From assembly GCF_000482545.1 (NCBI RefSeq), contig NZ_KI519454.1, positions 62,001 to 126,000 of the forward strand: 64,000 bases of DNA, given 5' to 3'. A program made the translations under genes and the position numbers. The notes beneath the pieces are model-generated. The model was not told the origin of the DNA, searched no databases, and worked only from the letters and a program-made list of their open reading frames with translations. This DNA is from Arthrobacter sp. 35W (GTDB lineage: Bacteria > Actinomycetota > Actinomycetes > Actinomycetales > Micrococcaceae). Each line of letters begins with the position of its first letter. The first letter of the stretch is position 1. This document shows, in pieces, positions 45,271-56,889 of this stretch.

Positions 45271-45331
45271 TCCCGTCCAGGATGCAGTTGTAGTCATGTC
45301 CCGGAAGGGAATCTGCGTCATGAATGCAGTT
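45271..45331. repeat. dispersed 61-nt intergenic repeat, copy B
   Basis: Ungapped match (48 of 61) to 15981-16041. The two half-units here are CGTCCAGGATGCAGTT and CGTCATGAATGCAGTT. Lies in the gap between the convergent SRPBCC and murQ genes. Confidence 0.8.
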
Positions 45332-45350
45332 GGACGTCCTGGAACGGCCC

Positions 45351-46286
45351 CTAGCTGCCGGGCTCGGCGATGGCCTTGGAGAGGTGTCCCGCATGGCCGG
45401 CCAGGACTTCGGCCGCAGCCTCGGGGGAGAGGCCGGTCAGGACCACCAGGATGGCGGCCTTGACGGAGCCGTCCACGCTGGCCAGCGCCGCTGCGGCGGT
45501 GGCCGGGTCGGTGCCGGTGGCGCGGATGACGGTGCGCTCGCTGCGGGCTCGAAGCTTCTCGTTCGTGGCGCGCAGATCCACCATCAGGTTCTTGTAGGTC
45601 TTGCCGAGCCGCACCATCGTGATGGTGCTGATCATGTTCAACACGAGCTTCTGGGCGGTGCCGGACTTCAACCGGGTGGAACCGGAGAGGAATTCCGGGC
45701 CCACCACCGTCTCGATGGCGGTGTCGGCCGCGGCGCCCAGCGGCGAACCGCTGTTGCAGGCGAAGCCCACGGTGTAGGCGCCCGCGGCCCGGGCCTCGGC
45801 GATGGCGGCGAGGACATAGGGAGTACGGCCGGAAGCCGAGATGCCCACCACCGAGTCGTCCGGACCCAGCGCCAGGGCGGCCATGTCGGCGGCGCCGGCC
45901 TCCTGGTTGTCCTCGGCGTTCTCCACCGCCGCGTCGATGGCCACGCTGCCGCCGGCAATGACGCCCACCACCAGGGAGGGGTCTGTGCCGAAGGTGGGCG
46001 GGCATTCGCTGGCATCCAGGATCCCCATGCGTCCCGGTGTCCCGGCCCCCACGTAGATGAGCCGGCCGCCGCGGGCCATCCGCCCGGCAATCTGATCGAT
46101 GGCTGCCGCAATGGCGGGGACCGCAGCGGCGACGGCGCCGGGAACCGTGGCATCCTCGGAGTTCATGACTGTGGCCAGCTCCAAGGTGTCCAGGGCCGCC
46201 AGATCGGGGTAGCGGTCGTTGGAAGCCTCTGTGACGAGGGTGCCCAGCTGTTCGCGCAGGGCGGCGTTGTTATCGATGCCATTCAT
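45351..46286 (-). CDS. murQ: N-acetylmuramic acid 6-phosphate etherase
   Basis: 311 residues, normal length. Cleaves the lactyl ether of MurNAc-6-phosphate in peptidoglycan recycling. SIS-fold motifs RGGRLIYVGAGTPGRMGILDASECPPTF and VVGISASGRTPYVLAAI are intact, as is LKSGTAQKLVLNMIST. 46 bp downstream of nagZ on the same strand, so the two form a recycling operon. The usual MurNAc kinase and PTS are not nearby. Confidence 0.96.
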   Translation of the reverse strand: MNGIDNNAALREQLGTLVTEASNDRYPDLAALDTLELATVMNSEDATVPGAVAAAVPAIAAAIDQIAGRMARGGRLIYVGAGTPGRMGILDASECPPTFGTDPSLVVGVIAGGSVAIDAAVENAEDNQEAGAADMAALALGPDDSVVGISASGRTPYVLAAIAEARAAGAYTVGFACNSGSPLGAAADTAIETVVGPEFLSGSTRLKSGTAQKLVLNMISTITMVRLGKTYKNLMVDLRATNEKLRARSERTVIRATGTDPATAAAALASVDGSVKAAILVVLTGLSPEAAAEVLAGHAGHLSKAIAEPGS

Positions 46287-46331
46287 GGGGTCTCCAGAGG
46301 TCGAGGGAACGGTTGATGGGGGAGGAGCTGT

Positions 46332-47924
46332 CTAGGCGCCGGCGAGCAGCAGGCGCGCGACGGCGGCAGCACTGACCCGGCTGGAGCCGTGGCAGTGGAT
46401 GGTGCTCAACGGTGCGCGCTCCTGGGCCATGGGCAGGAGGCCTGCGTTGATGGCCACCACGCGGCGCCGGGAAACCGGGGCCAGGCCCGCGGCGGCTCCG
46501 TCTGCCGCGGTCCCGGCACCGGGCTCGGCCAGGGCGGCAACGGCGGCCAGGGTTTGCTGCTGTTCGGCGCTGGTGAGCGCATCAGTGATGGCTATGACCG
46601 GCAGATCGGCGGGAACCAGCCCGGCCAGCAGGGCCTCGGGGGTGCGTTCATGCACCGTCACGGTGGCGGACAGGGCCTGGGCAAAGAAGTTCGCGGTGGG
46701 CCCGGCGGCCATGTTGAACTCCGTGCGGGCATCGACGACGACGACGTCGGTGGTGCCGGCGGGCAGGGTGGCCGGGCCGTGGGTCGCCTCGACGGTGCAG
46801 GCCTGCTCGGCGGCATCCACCCAGCGGTAGGGGGAGCCGGCGGCAGCGCCGTCGTCGCCCGCGCCCCAATTGTCGGCGGACCACTGGGCAAAGGCAGCGA
46901 CGCGTGCGCGGGCGGTCTGCAGCACCTCAAGGGGAAGGCGCCCGCTGGAGGCGGCATCGATCAGGGCGTCCCGGACCTCGACATAGCAGTCGAAGTCGTT
47001 GCCTCCACTGGAGTAGTCGTTCAGCGGGTTGCCCACGCAGAGCAAATCCGCCCCGGCCAGCATGGACAACACGGCGCCCTCGCCGGCACCCACCGTGGCG
47101 CGGATGGCGGCCATGTCCAGGGCATCGGTGATCAGCAGTCCGTCAAACCCGGTGCCGCGGAGCAGGGCCCCCATGGCCGGATTGAGCGTGGCCGGAGCTT
47201 CGCTCAGCTCGGGAATGATGATGTGGGCGCTCATCACCGAGGCCACACCGGCGTCGAACGCGGCATGGAACGGCGGCAGGTGGTGGGCGGTGATCTCGTC
47301 CATGCCCAGTTCGAGCCGGGCCGTGCCCATGTGGGAGTCGGCCACGGTGTCCCCATGCCCGGGGAAGTGCTTGGCGCAGGCGCCGACGCCGGCGGACTGG
47401 ATGCCCGTGACGGCCGCGGCGGTGTGCCGGCTGACGAGGGCCGTGTTGGAGCCGAAGGCGCGCACGCCGATCACCGGGTTGAGCGGGTTGGTGTTCACAT
47501 CCGCCACCGGGGCGATGGTCAGGTTGATGCCCGCCTCGTGGCAGAGCCGGCCGATCTCCCGCCCGGCAGCCTCCGTCACGGAGAGGTCGTCCAGGGCACC
47601 CAGCACTGCGGCGCCGGGCACGGTGGAGCCGTCGCGGGCCTGCAGCCGGGTGACATTGCCGCCCTCCTCGTCCACGCCGATGACGGCGCCGGGGTTGGCG
47701 CTGCGGATGGCCGCGGACAGGGCCGCCACCTGGGTAGGGGAGTCCGGGTCGATGTTGTGCGTGAAGTAGACGACGCCGGCCAGCCCGTCCAGCAAGGCCT
47801 GGTCCAGCCAGGCGGGCACGGTGGTGCCGACGAAGCCGGGCCAAATCACCGAGTTCACCAATTGCAGGAGGGCCGTAGGAACCTCGGGACGCGTCTGAAT
47901 GTGGGCGCCATCACGTGCAGTCAT
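46332..47924 (-). CDS. nagZ: beta-N-acetylglucosaminidase, GH3 family
   Basis: 530 residues, longer than the 340-residue E. coli NagZ because of a C-terminal GH3_C-like domain of about 150 residues, as in Bacillus/actinobacterial forms. VIGVDEEGGNVTRL, the KHFPGHGDTVADSHMG catalytic loop (Asp-His dyad) and the nucleophile region LLITDALDMAAI are present. No signal peptide, so cytoplasmic. Releases GlcNAc from GlcNAc-MurNAc fragments for MurQ. Divergent from purH. Confidence 0.93.
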   Translation of the reverse strand: MTARDGAHIQTRPEVPTALLQLVNSVIWPGFVGTTVPAWLDQALLDGLAGVVYFTHNIDPDSPTQVAALSAAIRSANPGAVIGVDEEGGNVTRLQARDGSTVPGAAVLGALDDLSVTEAAGREIGRLCHEAGINLTIAPVADVNTNPLNPVIGVRAFGSNTALVSRHTAAAVTGIQSAGVGACAKHFPGHGDTVADSHMGTARLELGMDEITAHHLPPFHAAFDAGVASVMSAHIIIPELSEAPATLNPAMGALLRGTGFDGLLITDALDMAAIRATVGAGEGAVLSMLAGADLLCVGNPLNDYSSGGNDFDCYVEVRDALIDAASSGRLPLEVLQTARARVAAFAQWSADNWGAGDDGAAAGSPYRWVDAAEQACTVEATHGPATLPAGTTDVVVVDARTEFNMAAGPTANFFAQALSATVTVHERTPEALLAGLVPADLPVIAITDALTSAEQQQTLAAVAALAEPGAGTAADGAAAGLAPVSRRRVVAINAGLLPMAQERAPLSTIHCHGSSRVSAAAVARLLLAGA

Positions 47925-47998
47925 GGTGACAGCCTACCCAGAAGTAGTGGCCTAAACTTTACATGTCGCCCTCTTCGACCAACCCCTGGAGCAAATCT

Positions 47999-49669
47999 GT
48001 GAGCATCTCACACCTTGACCGCGTTCCCTTCCGCCGAGCATTGATCTCGGTCTACGACAAGACGGGGTTGGAGGAGTTGGCTGCAGGCCTGCACGCCGCT
48101 GGTGTCCGCATCGTTTCCACCGGCTCGACGGCGAAGAAGATCGCCGCCGCCGGCATCCCGGTCCAGGAAGTTGAAGAGGTCACCGGTTCGCCGGAAATGC
48201 TGGACGGCCGCGTCAAGACCCTGCACCCGCGCGTGCACGGCGGCATTCTGGCCGACCGCCGCGTCCAGGCCCACATGGACACCCTTCAGGAGATGGACAT
48301 CGAGGCCTTCGACCTCGTTGTCGTCAACCTCTACCCGTTCGTGGAGACTGTCCGTTCCGGCGCCGGGATGGACGACGTCGTCGAGCAGATCGACATCGGC
48401 GGACCGGCCATGGTGCGCTCCGCCGCGAAGAACCACGCCGCCGTGTCCATCGTGGTGGACCCGGCCAGCTACGGCGATGTTGTCGCCGCTGCCGAGGCCG
48501 GCGGTTTTGACCTGAAGACCCGCCGCCGCCTGGCCGCCAAGGCCTTCGCCCACACCGCCAGCTACGACACCGCCGTGGCCACCTGGACCGCCAGCCAGTT
48601 CCTCGATGAGGACGGCGACGGCGTCATCGACTGGCCCGCCTACACCGGCATGGCACTGGAGCGTTCCGAGGTGCTGCGCTACGGCGAGAACCCGCACCAG
48701 CAGGCAGCCCTCTACGTGGACAAGGCGGCCCCGGCCGGCATCGCCCAGGCCGACCAGCTGCACGGCAAGGCCATGAGCTACAACAACTACGTCGACGCCG
48801 ATGCCGCCCTGCGCGCAGCCTTTGACTTCGCCGAGCCCGCCGTGGCGATCATCAAGCACGCCAACCCCTGTGGTGTGGCTGTGGCCTCCCCGGACGCCGT
48901 GGACCCCATCGCCGACGCCCACGCCAAGGCCCACGCCTGTGATCCGCTGTCCGCCTTCGGTGGCGTCATTGCCGCCAACCGCCCCGTCACGGCCGCCATG
49001 GCCTCGACGGTCAAGGACATCTTCACCGAGGTTGTCATCGCCCCGAGCTTCGAGCCCGAGGCCGTGGAGATCCTCTCCAAGAAGAAGAACATCCGCCTGC
49101 TGGCCCTGCCCGAGGGCTACGGCCGCTACCCGGCCGAGGTCCGCCAGGTCTCCGGCGGCGCGCTGGTGCAGATCGCGGACAAGGTGGACGCCGACGGCGA
49201 CAACCCCGCCAACTGGACGCTGGCCGCCGGCGAGGCAGCCGATGAAGCCACGCTGGCCGACCTCGTCTTCGCCTGGACCGCCGTCCGCGCCGCCAAGTCC
49301 AACGCCATCCTGCTCGCCAGCAACGGCGCCGCAGTGGGCATCGGCATGGGCCAGGTCAACCGCGTTGACTCCTGCAAGCTGGCCGTGGAGCGGGCCAACA
49401 CCCTCGGCGTTGCCGTTGAGGGCGCCGACGCTCCGGGCGGTGCCGCCGGCGCTGCCGAGGGCTCCGTCTCCGCCAAGCGTTCCATCGGCGCCGTCGCGTC
49501 CTCGGATGCGTTCTTCCCGTTCGCCGATGGGCTGCAGATCCTGCTCGACGCCGGCGTGAAGGCCGTGGTCCAGCCCGGCGGCTCGGTGCGCGATGAAGAG
49601 GTCATCGCCGCCGCCAACGCCGCGGGCATCACCATGTACTTCACCGGCGCCCGCCACTTCTTCCACTAG
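47999..49669 (+). CDS. purH: bifunctional AICAR transformylase / IMP cyclohydrolase
   Basis: 556 residues. N-terminal MGS-like cyclohydrolase ([40 protein letters not shown]) and C-terminal transformylase ([61 protein letters not shown]). Does the last two steps of purine synthesis. GTG 47999 with TGGAG upstream is preferred over an in-frame ATG at 47963, which lies only 5 nt after a TAAACT -10 box. Confidence 0.96.
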   Translation: MSISHLDRVPFRRALISVYDKTGLEELAAGLHAAGVRIVSTGSTAKKIAAAGIPVQEVEEVTGSPEMLDGRVKTLHPRVHGGILADRRVQAHMDTLQEMDIEAFDLVVVNLYPFVETVRSGAGMDDVVEQIDIGGPAMVRSAAKNHAAVSIVVDPASYGDVVAAAEAGGFDLKTRRRLAAKAFAHTASYDTAVATWTASQFLDEDGDGVIDWPAYTGMALERSEVLRYGENPHQQAALYVDKAAPAGIAQADQLHGKAMSYNNYVDADAALRAAFDFAEPAVAIIKHANPCGVAVASPDAVDPIADAHAKAHACDPLSAFGGVIAANRPVTAAMASTVKDIFTEVVIAPSFEPEAVEILSKKKNIRLLALPEGYGRYPAEVRQVSGGALVQIADKVDADGDNPANWTLAAGEAADEATLADLVFAWTAVRAAKSNAILLASNGAAVGIGMGQVNRVDSCKLAVERANTLGVAVEGADAPGGAAGAAEGSVSAKRSIGAVASSDAFFPFADGLQILLDAGVKAVVQPGGSVRDEEVIAAANAAGITMYFTGARHFFH

Positions 49670-49676
49670 GAAGCCC

Positions 49677-49721
49677 CTTCGGGGCCCGTCCCGCCAACCG
49701 GGACGGGCCCCGAAGACTTTC
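49677..49721 (+). terminator. intrinsic terminator after purH
   Basis: CTTCGGGGCCCGTCCCG (49677-49693) pairs perfectly with 49699-49715 around CCAAC, followed by ACTTT. Confidence 0.92.
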
Positions 49722-49796
49722 AACAACCAACAGCAGCACCTACGGAACGCTGGCAAGTACTGTCGCAAAGGCGGGGCATGGCGGTGTTTCGGGTAA

Positions 49797-52097
<2,301 letters not shown>

Positions 52098-52109
52098 ACC
52101 CGGGATGCA

Positions 52110-52161
52110 CGACGGCGGTGCGCGGCCCACTTTGGTGGGCGGCGCACCGCCGTCGCTCTTT
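52110..52161 (+). terminator. intrinsic terminator after icd
   Basis: A 14-bp stem (52110-52123 with 52142-52155) and an inner 6-bp stem GCCCAC/GTGGGC are followed by CTCTTT. Confidence 0.9.
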
Positions 52162-52217
52162 AAGTGCCACCTTCTTCCAAGCGGCCGTTTCCGTTATCCG
52201 ATCTTTATGGATTTCTG

Positions 52218-52257
52218 CACATAAATGTGTTGCACGCCACATTCCTGCAGGTAGTCT
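52218..52257 (+). promoter_or_regulatory. possible livK promoter region
   Basis: A 5-bp inverted repeat CACAT-AA-ATGTG (52218-52229) immediately precedes a weak promoter-like pair TTGCAC (52230-52235) and TAGTCT (52252-52257), spacer 16 bp. Leader to the livK start would be about 70 nt. Tentative. Confidence 0.3.
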
Positions 52258-52331
52258 CAGGGAACGTAATTCGGAACGAGCACTGGGACAAGGATGTCTC
52301 GGTGCCGCAGATGCGCTTGGAAGGCAGATCT

Positions 52332-53558
52332 ATGTACCGAAAGAAAGTCATCACCAGCCTGGCAGTTGCCGCCACACTTGGCATGCTGCTCTCATCCTGC
52401 GCCAACCAGGCGTCAACGGGCGGGGCGACCACTGGGAGTGGAAACCGAATCGATATTCCCGCCCTCACCAAGATCGATACACCTGCAGGCGCGGTCCTCC
52501 CGGCCGGCGACGGCAAGGGAACCTGTCCGTCCACCACCACTCTGGGCTACATCGGTGCCGAAACCGGCGCCAATGCCCAGCTGGGCATTAACATTTTCAA
52601 CGGCATCCAGTTGGCCATCAATGAGCACAACGCGGCAAATGCCGGCTGCCAGGTCCAGTTCAAGAAGTTCGACACCGAGGGCGATCCCAACAAGGCCACC
52701 GGCCCTGTCGCCCAGGCAGTCAGTGAAGCGGACATCATCGGCGTCATCGGCCTCCCGTTCTCCGGTGAATCCAAGGCCACGGGCAACATCTTCGAGCAGC
52801 AGGGCCTGGTGCACATCACGCCGTCGGCCACCAACCCGACACTGACCGAAAACGGCTGGACCACCTTCTTCCGTGGTCTGGGCAATGACGCAGTCCAGGG
52901 CCCGGCCGCCGCGAAGTTCCTCACCGGCAAGCTGGAGGCCAAGAAGGTCTACCTGGTCCAGGATGACTCGGACTACGGCATCGGCCTGGGCACGGCAACT
53001 TCCGCAGCGCTGGGCAGTGCACTGGCCGGCACCGACAAGGTCACCACGGGGCAGAAGGACTTCTCCGCCGTAATTTCCAAGATCATCAACTCCAAGGCTG
53101 ACGCCGTCTTCTACTCGGGCTACTACGCCGAGGGTGCGCCGTTCGACCAGCAGCTGGTGGGCAAGGGCTTCACCGGAACGTTTGTTGGCCCGGATGGTGT
53201 GAAGGATGACCAGTTCGTCAAGCTGGCCGGCGATGCCTCCAACAACGCCTACTTCACCTGCCCCTGCATCCCGGGTGAGCTGATCCCGACCTTTGAAAGC
53301 GCCTACAAGAAGCTGGCAAACGCCGAGCCCGGAACGTACTCCATTGAGGGCTACGACGCCGCCACGGTGCTGCTGGCAGGCATCGACAAGGGCAAGCAGG
53401 ACAGGGCTTCGCTGAAGGACTGGGTCAAGAACTACGACGCAGATGGTCTGAGCAAGCACTACAAGTGGAATGACAAGGGCGAGCTCCAGGCCCCCACGGT
53501 GTACGGCTACAAGATTGCCGCCGGCAAGATCGTTCCGATCGGGCCGATCGGCGAGTAG
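52332..53558 (+). CDS. livK: branched-chain amino acid ABC transporter substrate-binding lipoprotein
   Basis: 408 residues. Signal peptide with lipobox LSSC (Cys23) then a type I periplasmic-binding fold: TLGYIGAETGANAQLGINIF, GVIGLPFSGESKATGN, KKVYLVQDDSDYGIGL and YTIEGY-like YSIEGYDAATVLLAGI. ATG 52332 follows GGAAGG. Captures leucine, isoleucine, valine or related amides outside the membrane. Separated from the channel genes by a strong hairpin, so it can be made in excess. Confidence 0.92.
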   Translation: MYRKKVITSLAVAATLGMLLSSCANQASTGGATTGSGNRIDIPALTKIDTPAGAVLPAGDGKGTCPSTTTLGYIGAETGANAQLGINIFNGIQLAINEHNAANAGCQVQFKKFDTEGDPNKATGPVAQAVSEADIIGVIGLPFSGESKATGNIFEQQGLVHITPSATNPTLTENGWTTFFRGLGNDAVQGPAAAKFLTGKLEAKKVYLVQDDSDYGIGLGTATSAALGSALAGTDKVTTGQKDFSAVISKIINSKADAVFYSGYYAEGAPFDQQLVGKGFTGTFVGPDGVKDDQFVKLAGDASNNAYFTCPCIPGELIPTFESAYKKLANAEPGTYSIEGYDAATVLLAGIDKGKQDRASLKDWVKNYDADGLSKHYKWNDKGELQAPTVYGYKIAAGKIVPIGPIGE

Positions 53559-53565
53559 CGGAAAG

Positions 53566-53620
53566 CCAAAGAGGAAATGCTGTGGGGCGCGCAATCGATG
53601 CCCCACAGCATTTTCTTTGG
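53566..53620 (+). terminator. hairpin between livK and livH
   Basis: AAATGCTGTGGGGC (53575-53588) pairs perfectly with 53600-53613; CCAAAGA (53566-53572) and TCTTTGG (53614-53620) extend it across a GG bulge. The TTTT in the right arm makes a terminator or mRNA-stabilising end. Confidence 0.85.
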
Positions 53621-53729
53621 AGACCGCCAGGGCGCAATGCCCGTCCCCTCGTCCCTGATGCAGGCACCCGGCACACACTCCGTGCCGCGTGCAGCGTCTT
53701 CCGGTCCGTAACCCGTTCAGGATGTGACC

Positions 53730-54737
53730 ATGCTAAGTACACTCGCTATGTCCGTACCCGCGGATAGCAATTGGATCAATTTCGATGTTCCAGCCCTTAT
53801 CCAAAACTTCTGGAGCGCCACCTTTGACGGGCTGACCTTCGGAGCCATCTACGCCCTCGTGGCGCTCGGTTACACGCTGGTCTACGGCGTGCTCAACCTC
53901 ATCAACTTTGCCCACTCCGAAGTCTTCATCGTTGGTTGCTACGGTGTGTTCTTCACGCTGAGCTTTCTGGGCTTCGGGCCCTCCGTCCCCAACCTGGACT
54001 TCTGGTCCATTGTGCTGAATCTGGTGCTCGCACTGGTCGTCGCGATGGTGGCGTCGGCCCTGACAGCCTTCGTTGTGGAGCGGGTGGCCTACAAGCCACT
54101 GCGCAAGCGCAACGCCCCGCGCCTGGTCTTTCTGATCACGGCCATTGGCGTTTCCTTCAGCATCCAGTACCTGATCTTCCTCTGGCGCGGCCCCAACCCT
54201 GAGGTTGCCCTGACCATGTTCCGCCCCACACCCATCTTTGACGTCTTCGGCACCATCATCGACTCGCAGCAGCTGGTGATTGTGCTCGCCGCCGTCGTAA
54301 TGATGGTCTTCACCGACCAGTTCATCAGCCGATCCCGGACCGGCCGCGGCATCCGCGCCGTGGCCCAGGATCCGGATACGGCCACGCTCATGGGTGTCAA
54401 CAAGGAACGCATCATCATCACCACCTTCATCATCGGTGGCCTGCTGGCCGGCGCCGCGGCTCTCTTCTACGTGATGAGGATCCCTTCCGGCGTGCAGTAC
54501 AGCGGCGGATTCGTGCTCGGCGTCAAGGCCTTCGCCGCAGCTGTTCTGGGCGGCATCGGCAACGTCCGCGGCGCCCTGCTCGGTGGACTGCTGCTGGGCC
54601 TGATCGGCAACTACGGCCAGATCCTGCTGGGCAGTTCGCAGTGGACGGACGTCGTGGCTTTCGTAGTCCTGGTCCTGGTGCTGCTGGTGCGGCCCGAGGG
54701 CATCCTGGGCACCTCCCTTGGAAGGAGCAAAGCATGA
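53730..54737 (+). CDS. livH: branched-chain amino acid ABC permease LivH
   Basis: 335 residues, about eight membrane helices. Signature GAIYALVALGYTLVYGVLNL INFAH-type start and GLLAGAAALFYVMR, GVKAFAAAVLGGIGNVRGAL are typical. ATG 53730 has AGGA at -10; an in-frame GTG at 53724 is possible. Overlaps livM by 4 bp. Confidence 0.93.
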   Translation: MLSTLAMSVPADSNWINFDVPALIQNFWSATFDGLTFGAIYALVALGYTLVYGVLNLINFAHSEVFIVGCYGVFFTLSFLGFGPSVPNLDFWSIVLNLVLALVVAMVASALTAFVVERVAYKPLRKRNAPRLVFLITAIGVSFSIQYLIFLWRGPNPEVALTMFRPTPIFDVFGTIIDSQQLVIVLAAVVMMVFTDQFISRSRTGRGIRAVAQDPDTATLMGVNKERIIITTFIIGGLLAGAAALFYVMRIPSGVQYSGGFVLGVKAFAAAVLGGIGNVRGALLGGLLLGLIGNYGQILLGSSQWTDVVAFVVLVLVLLVRPEGILGTSLGRSKA

Positions 54738-55963
54738 GCATGGTAGATGGACCCACTCCGCTGCCGGGGGCTAAAGCGAGCCAGGCAGCCGAGGATCGCG
54801 AGGCCGCCAAGTCCGGCCCGGGGACCAGCGCAGACGCTCCCAGGGGCGGCATGTTCAAATCATTCGGTGCACGTTGGAACGCGCTGCCCCGCCAGCAGCA
54901 GTGGGCCTGGCTGACGATCGTGGTGGTGCTGGCCTACCTGCTGCCGGTCATCAATCCGCCGTTGATCAGCACCGAACCCGGCAACAACTTTGCATTGGCC
55001 TGTTTCGACATGGCCCGGTTTGCCCTGATCGCCGTCGGCCTGAACGTGGTGATTGGCTACGCCGGCCTGCTCGACCTGGGGTATGTGGCCTTCTTCGCCG
55101 TCGGCTCCTACACCGCGGCCATGCTGACGAGCCCGGATTCAACCTTCCTGAAGATCCCGTACCTGTGGACAGTGCCGGTGGCCATGGCCGTCGCCATGTT
55201 CTTCGGCGTGGTGCTGGGGGTGCCAACGCTGAGGCTGCGCGGCGATTATCTGGCCATCGTGACGCTGGGCTTCGGTGAGATTGTCCGCCTGCTGGCCACT
55301 CTGATCCCGGCCATGAACGGCCAGGTCGGTTTCCAGAACGTGGGCCATCCGCCCGGACTGGAGGCCGATGGCACACCCATCTTCTCCAACGCGAATGGAA
55401 CGCCCTGGTACTGGCTGGTGCTGACGGTGTTGATCATCGTGCTGCTGCTGGCTGGCAATTTGGAACGCAGCCGTGTGGGCCGTGCCTGGATCGCCATCCG
55501 CGAGGATGAGGACGCCGCCGAAATCATGGGCGTTCCCACGTTCAAGTACAAGGTCTGGGCGTTCGCCATCGGCGCCGGTGTGGGTGGGCTCTCCGGAGCA
55601 CTGTTTGCCGGCCAAGTGGGCTTTGTGAACAACCAGAAGTTCGACGTCGTCACCTCCATCCTGTTTGTCGCCGCCGTCGTCCTCGGTGGCGCCGGCAACA
55701 AGGTCGGCGCCGTCCTTGGCGGTGCGCTGGTCAGCTACATTCCCCTGCGCTTCACGGCCATTGCGGAATACAAGTACCTGATCTTCGGCGTCGCCCTGGT
55801 GCTGATCATGATCTTCCGGTCCCAGGGTCTGCTGCCGGCCCGCCAGCGTCTGCTGGCCTACGGCCGGTTGGCCTACAACCGGGTGGCTGCGTCCGGCAAG
55901 GGGGGCACGCCGCCCTCCGGAGGCGCCCCGGGAACTGCTACATCAACGGAGGCTGGCGCATGA
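54734..55963 (+). CDS. livM: branched-chain amino acid ABC permease LivM
   Basis: 409 residues with a 55-residue hydrophilic N-terminal extension, then about nine helices. VVIGYAGLLDLGYVAFFAVG and TLRLRGDYLAIVTLGFGEIV are the family motifs, and the EAA-like loop is RVGRAWIAIREDEDAAEIMG. Start follows AAGGAG and overlaps livH (ATGA). Confidence 0.93.
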   Translation: MSMVDGPTPLPGAKASQAAEDREAAKSGPGTSADAPRGGMFKSFGARWNALPRQQQWAWLTIVVVLAYLLPVINPPLISTEPGNNFALACFDMARFALIAVGLNVVIGYAGLLDLGYVAFFAVGSYTAAMLTSPDSTFLKIPYLWTVPVAMAVAMFFGVVLGVPTLRLRGDYLAIVTLGFGEIVRLLATLIPAMNGQVGFQNVGHPPGLEADGTPIFSNANGTPWYWLVLTVLIIVLLLAGNLERSRVGRAWIAIREDEDAAEIMGVPTFKYKVWAFAIGAGVGGLSGALFAGQVGFVNNQKFDVVTSILFVAAVVLGGAGNKVGAVLGGALVSYIPLRFTAIAEYKYLIFGVALVLIMIFRSQGLLPARQRLLAYGRLAYNRVAASGKGGTPPSGGAPGTATSTEAGA

Positions 55964-56889
55964 GCACCACGGAACCGGAAATGGCTCCGGAGAACGAACG
56001 CGGGCGGTCCAGCGATGCGCCGGAGATCGACGAGGCCATGATGGCCGAGCAGGGCATCGACATGGAGGTGGCCGAGGCCGTCGCCCCGGACCGCGAGATC
56101 GCCGTCGAGGTTGGCGACAAGCTGGTGGAGGTCCAAAACCTCACCATCAAGTTTGGCGGCCTCGTGGCGCTGGACAACGTCTCCTTCGACATCAAACGCG
56201 GAGAGATCCTCGGCCTGATCGGACCCAATGGGGCCGGCAAGACCACGTGCTTCAATGCCATGACCGGCGTCTACAAGCCCACCAGCGGCAAGATCCTCCT
56301 GGAGGGTACGTCCATTGGTGGGCAGAAGCAGCACAAGATCACCCGCATGGGCTTGGCCCGCACCTTCCAGAACATCCGCCTCTTCGGCGAAATGACGGCT
56401 CTGGAAAATGTCGTGGTGGGCCTCGACGCCCGGCACAGGACCAGTGTGGGTGGGGCGCTGCTGCGCCTGCCCCGGCACATCCGCGAGGAGAAGAGCGCCA
56501 TCGAACGGGGCATGGCCCTGCTGGAGTTTGTGGGCGTGGCCGACCACGCCGCAACCCTGTCGCGGCACCTCTCCTACGGACACCAGCGCCGCCTGGAGAT
56601 CGCACGGGCCCTGGCCACCGATCCCAAGGTGCTGTGCCTGGATGAGCCGGCCGCCGGATTCAACCCGGCGGAGAAGGAGGATCTGATGGCCCTGATCCGC
56701 ACCATCCGCGGAGACGGGTACACGGTGCTCCTCATCGAACATGACATGAAACTTGTCATGGGCGTGACGGACCGCATTGTGGTGTTGGAATTCGGCAAGA
56801 AGATTGCCGACGGCATTCCGTCAGCCATCCGCGAGGATCCGCGGGTTGTTGCGGCCTACCTAGGGGAGCCCGAAGATGACGTTGCTTGA
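55960..56889 (+). CDS. livG: branched-chain amino acid ABC ATP-binding protein LivG
   Basis: 309 residues with an unusual acidic N-terminal extension of about 45. Walker A GPNGAGKTT, signature LSYGHQRRLEIARAL, Walker B VLCLDEPAAGFNP and switch LIEHDMKLVM are intact. Overlaps livM (ATGA) and livF (14 bp). Confidence 0.94.
   Translation: MSTTEPEMAPENERGRSSDAPEIDEAMMAEQGIDMEVAEAVAPDREIAVEVGDKLVEVQNLTIKFGGLVALDNVSFDIKRGEILGLIGPNGAGKTTCFNAMTGVYKPTSGKILLEGTSIGGQKQHKITRMGLARTFQNIRLFGEMTALENVVVGLDARHRTSVGGALLRLPRHIREEKSAIERGMALLEFVGVADHAATLSRHLSYGHQRRLEIARALATDPKVLCLDEPAAGFNPAEKEDLMALIRTIRGDGYTVLLIEHDMKLVMGVTDRIVVLEFGKKIADGIPSAIREDPRVVAAYLGEPEDDVA

Noticed and set aside
47963-47998. Earlier ATG start for purH
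   Set aside because: Only 5 nt after a -10-like TAAACT and without ribosome site; GTG 47999 has TGGAG and matches the usual N-terminus.
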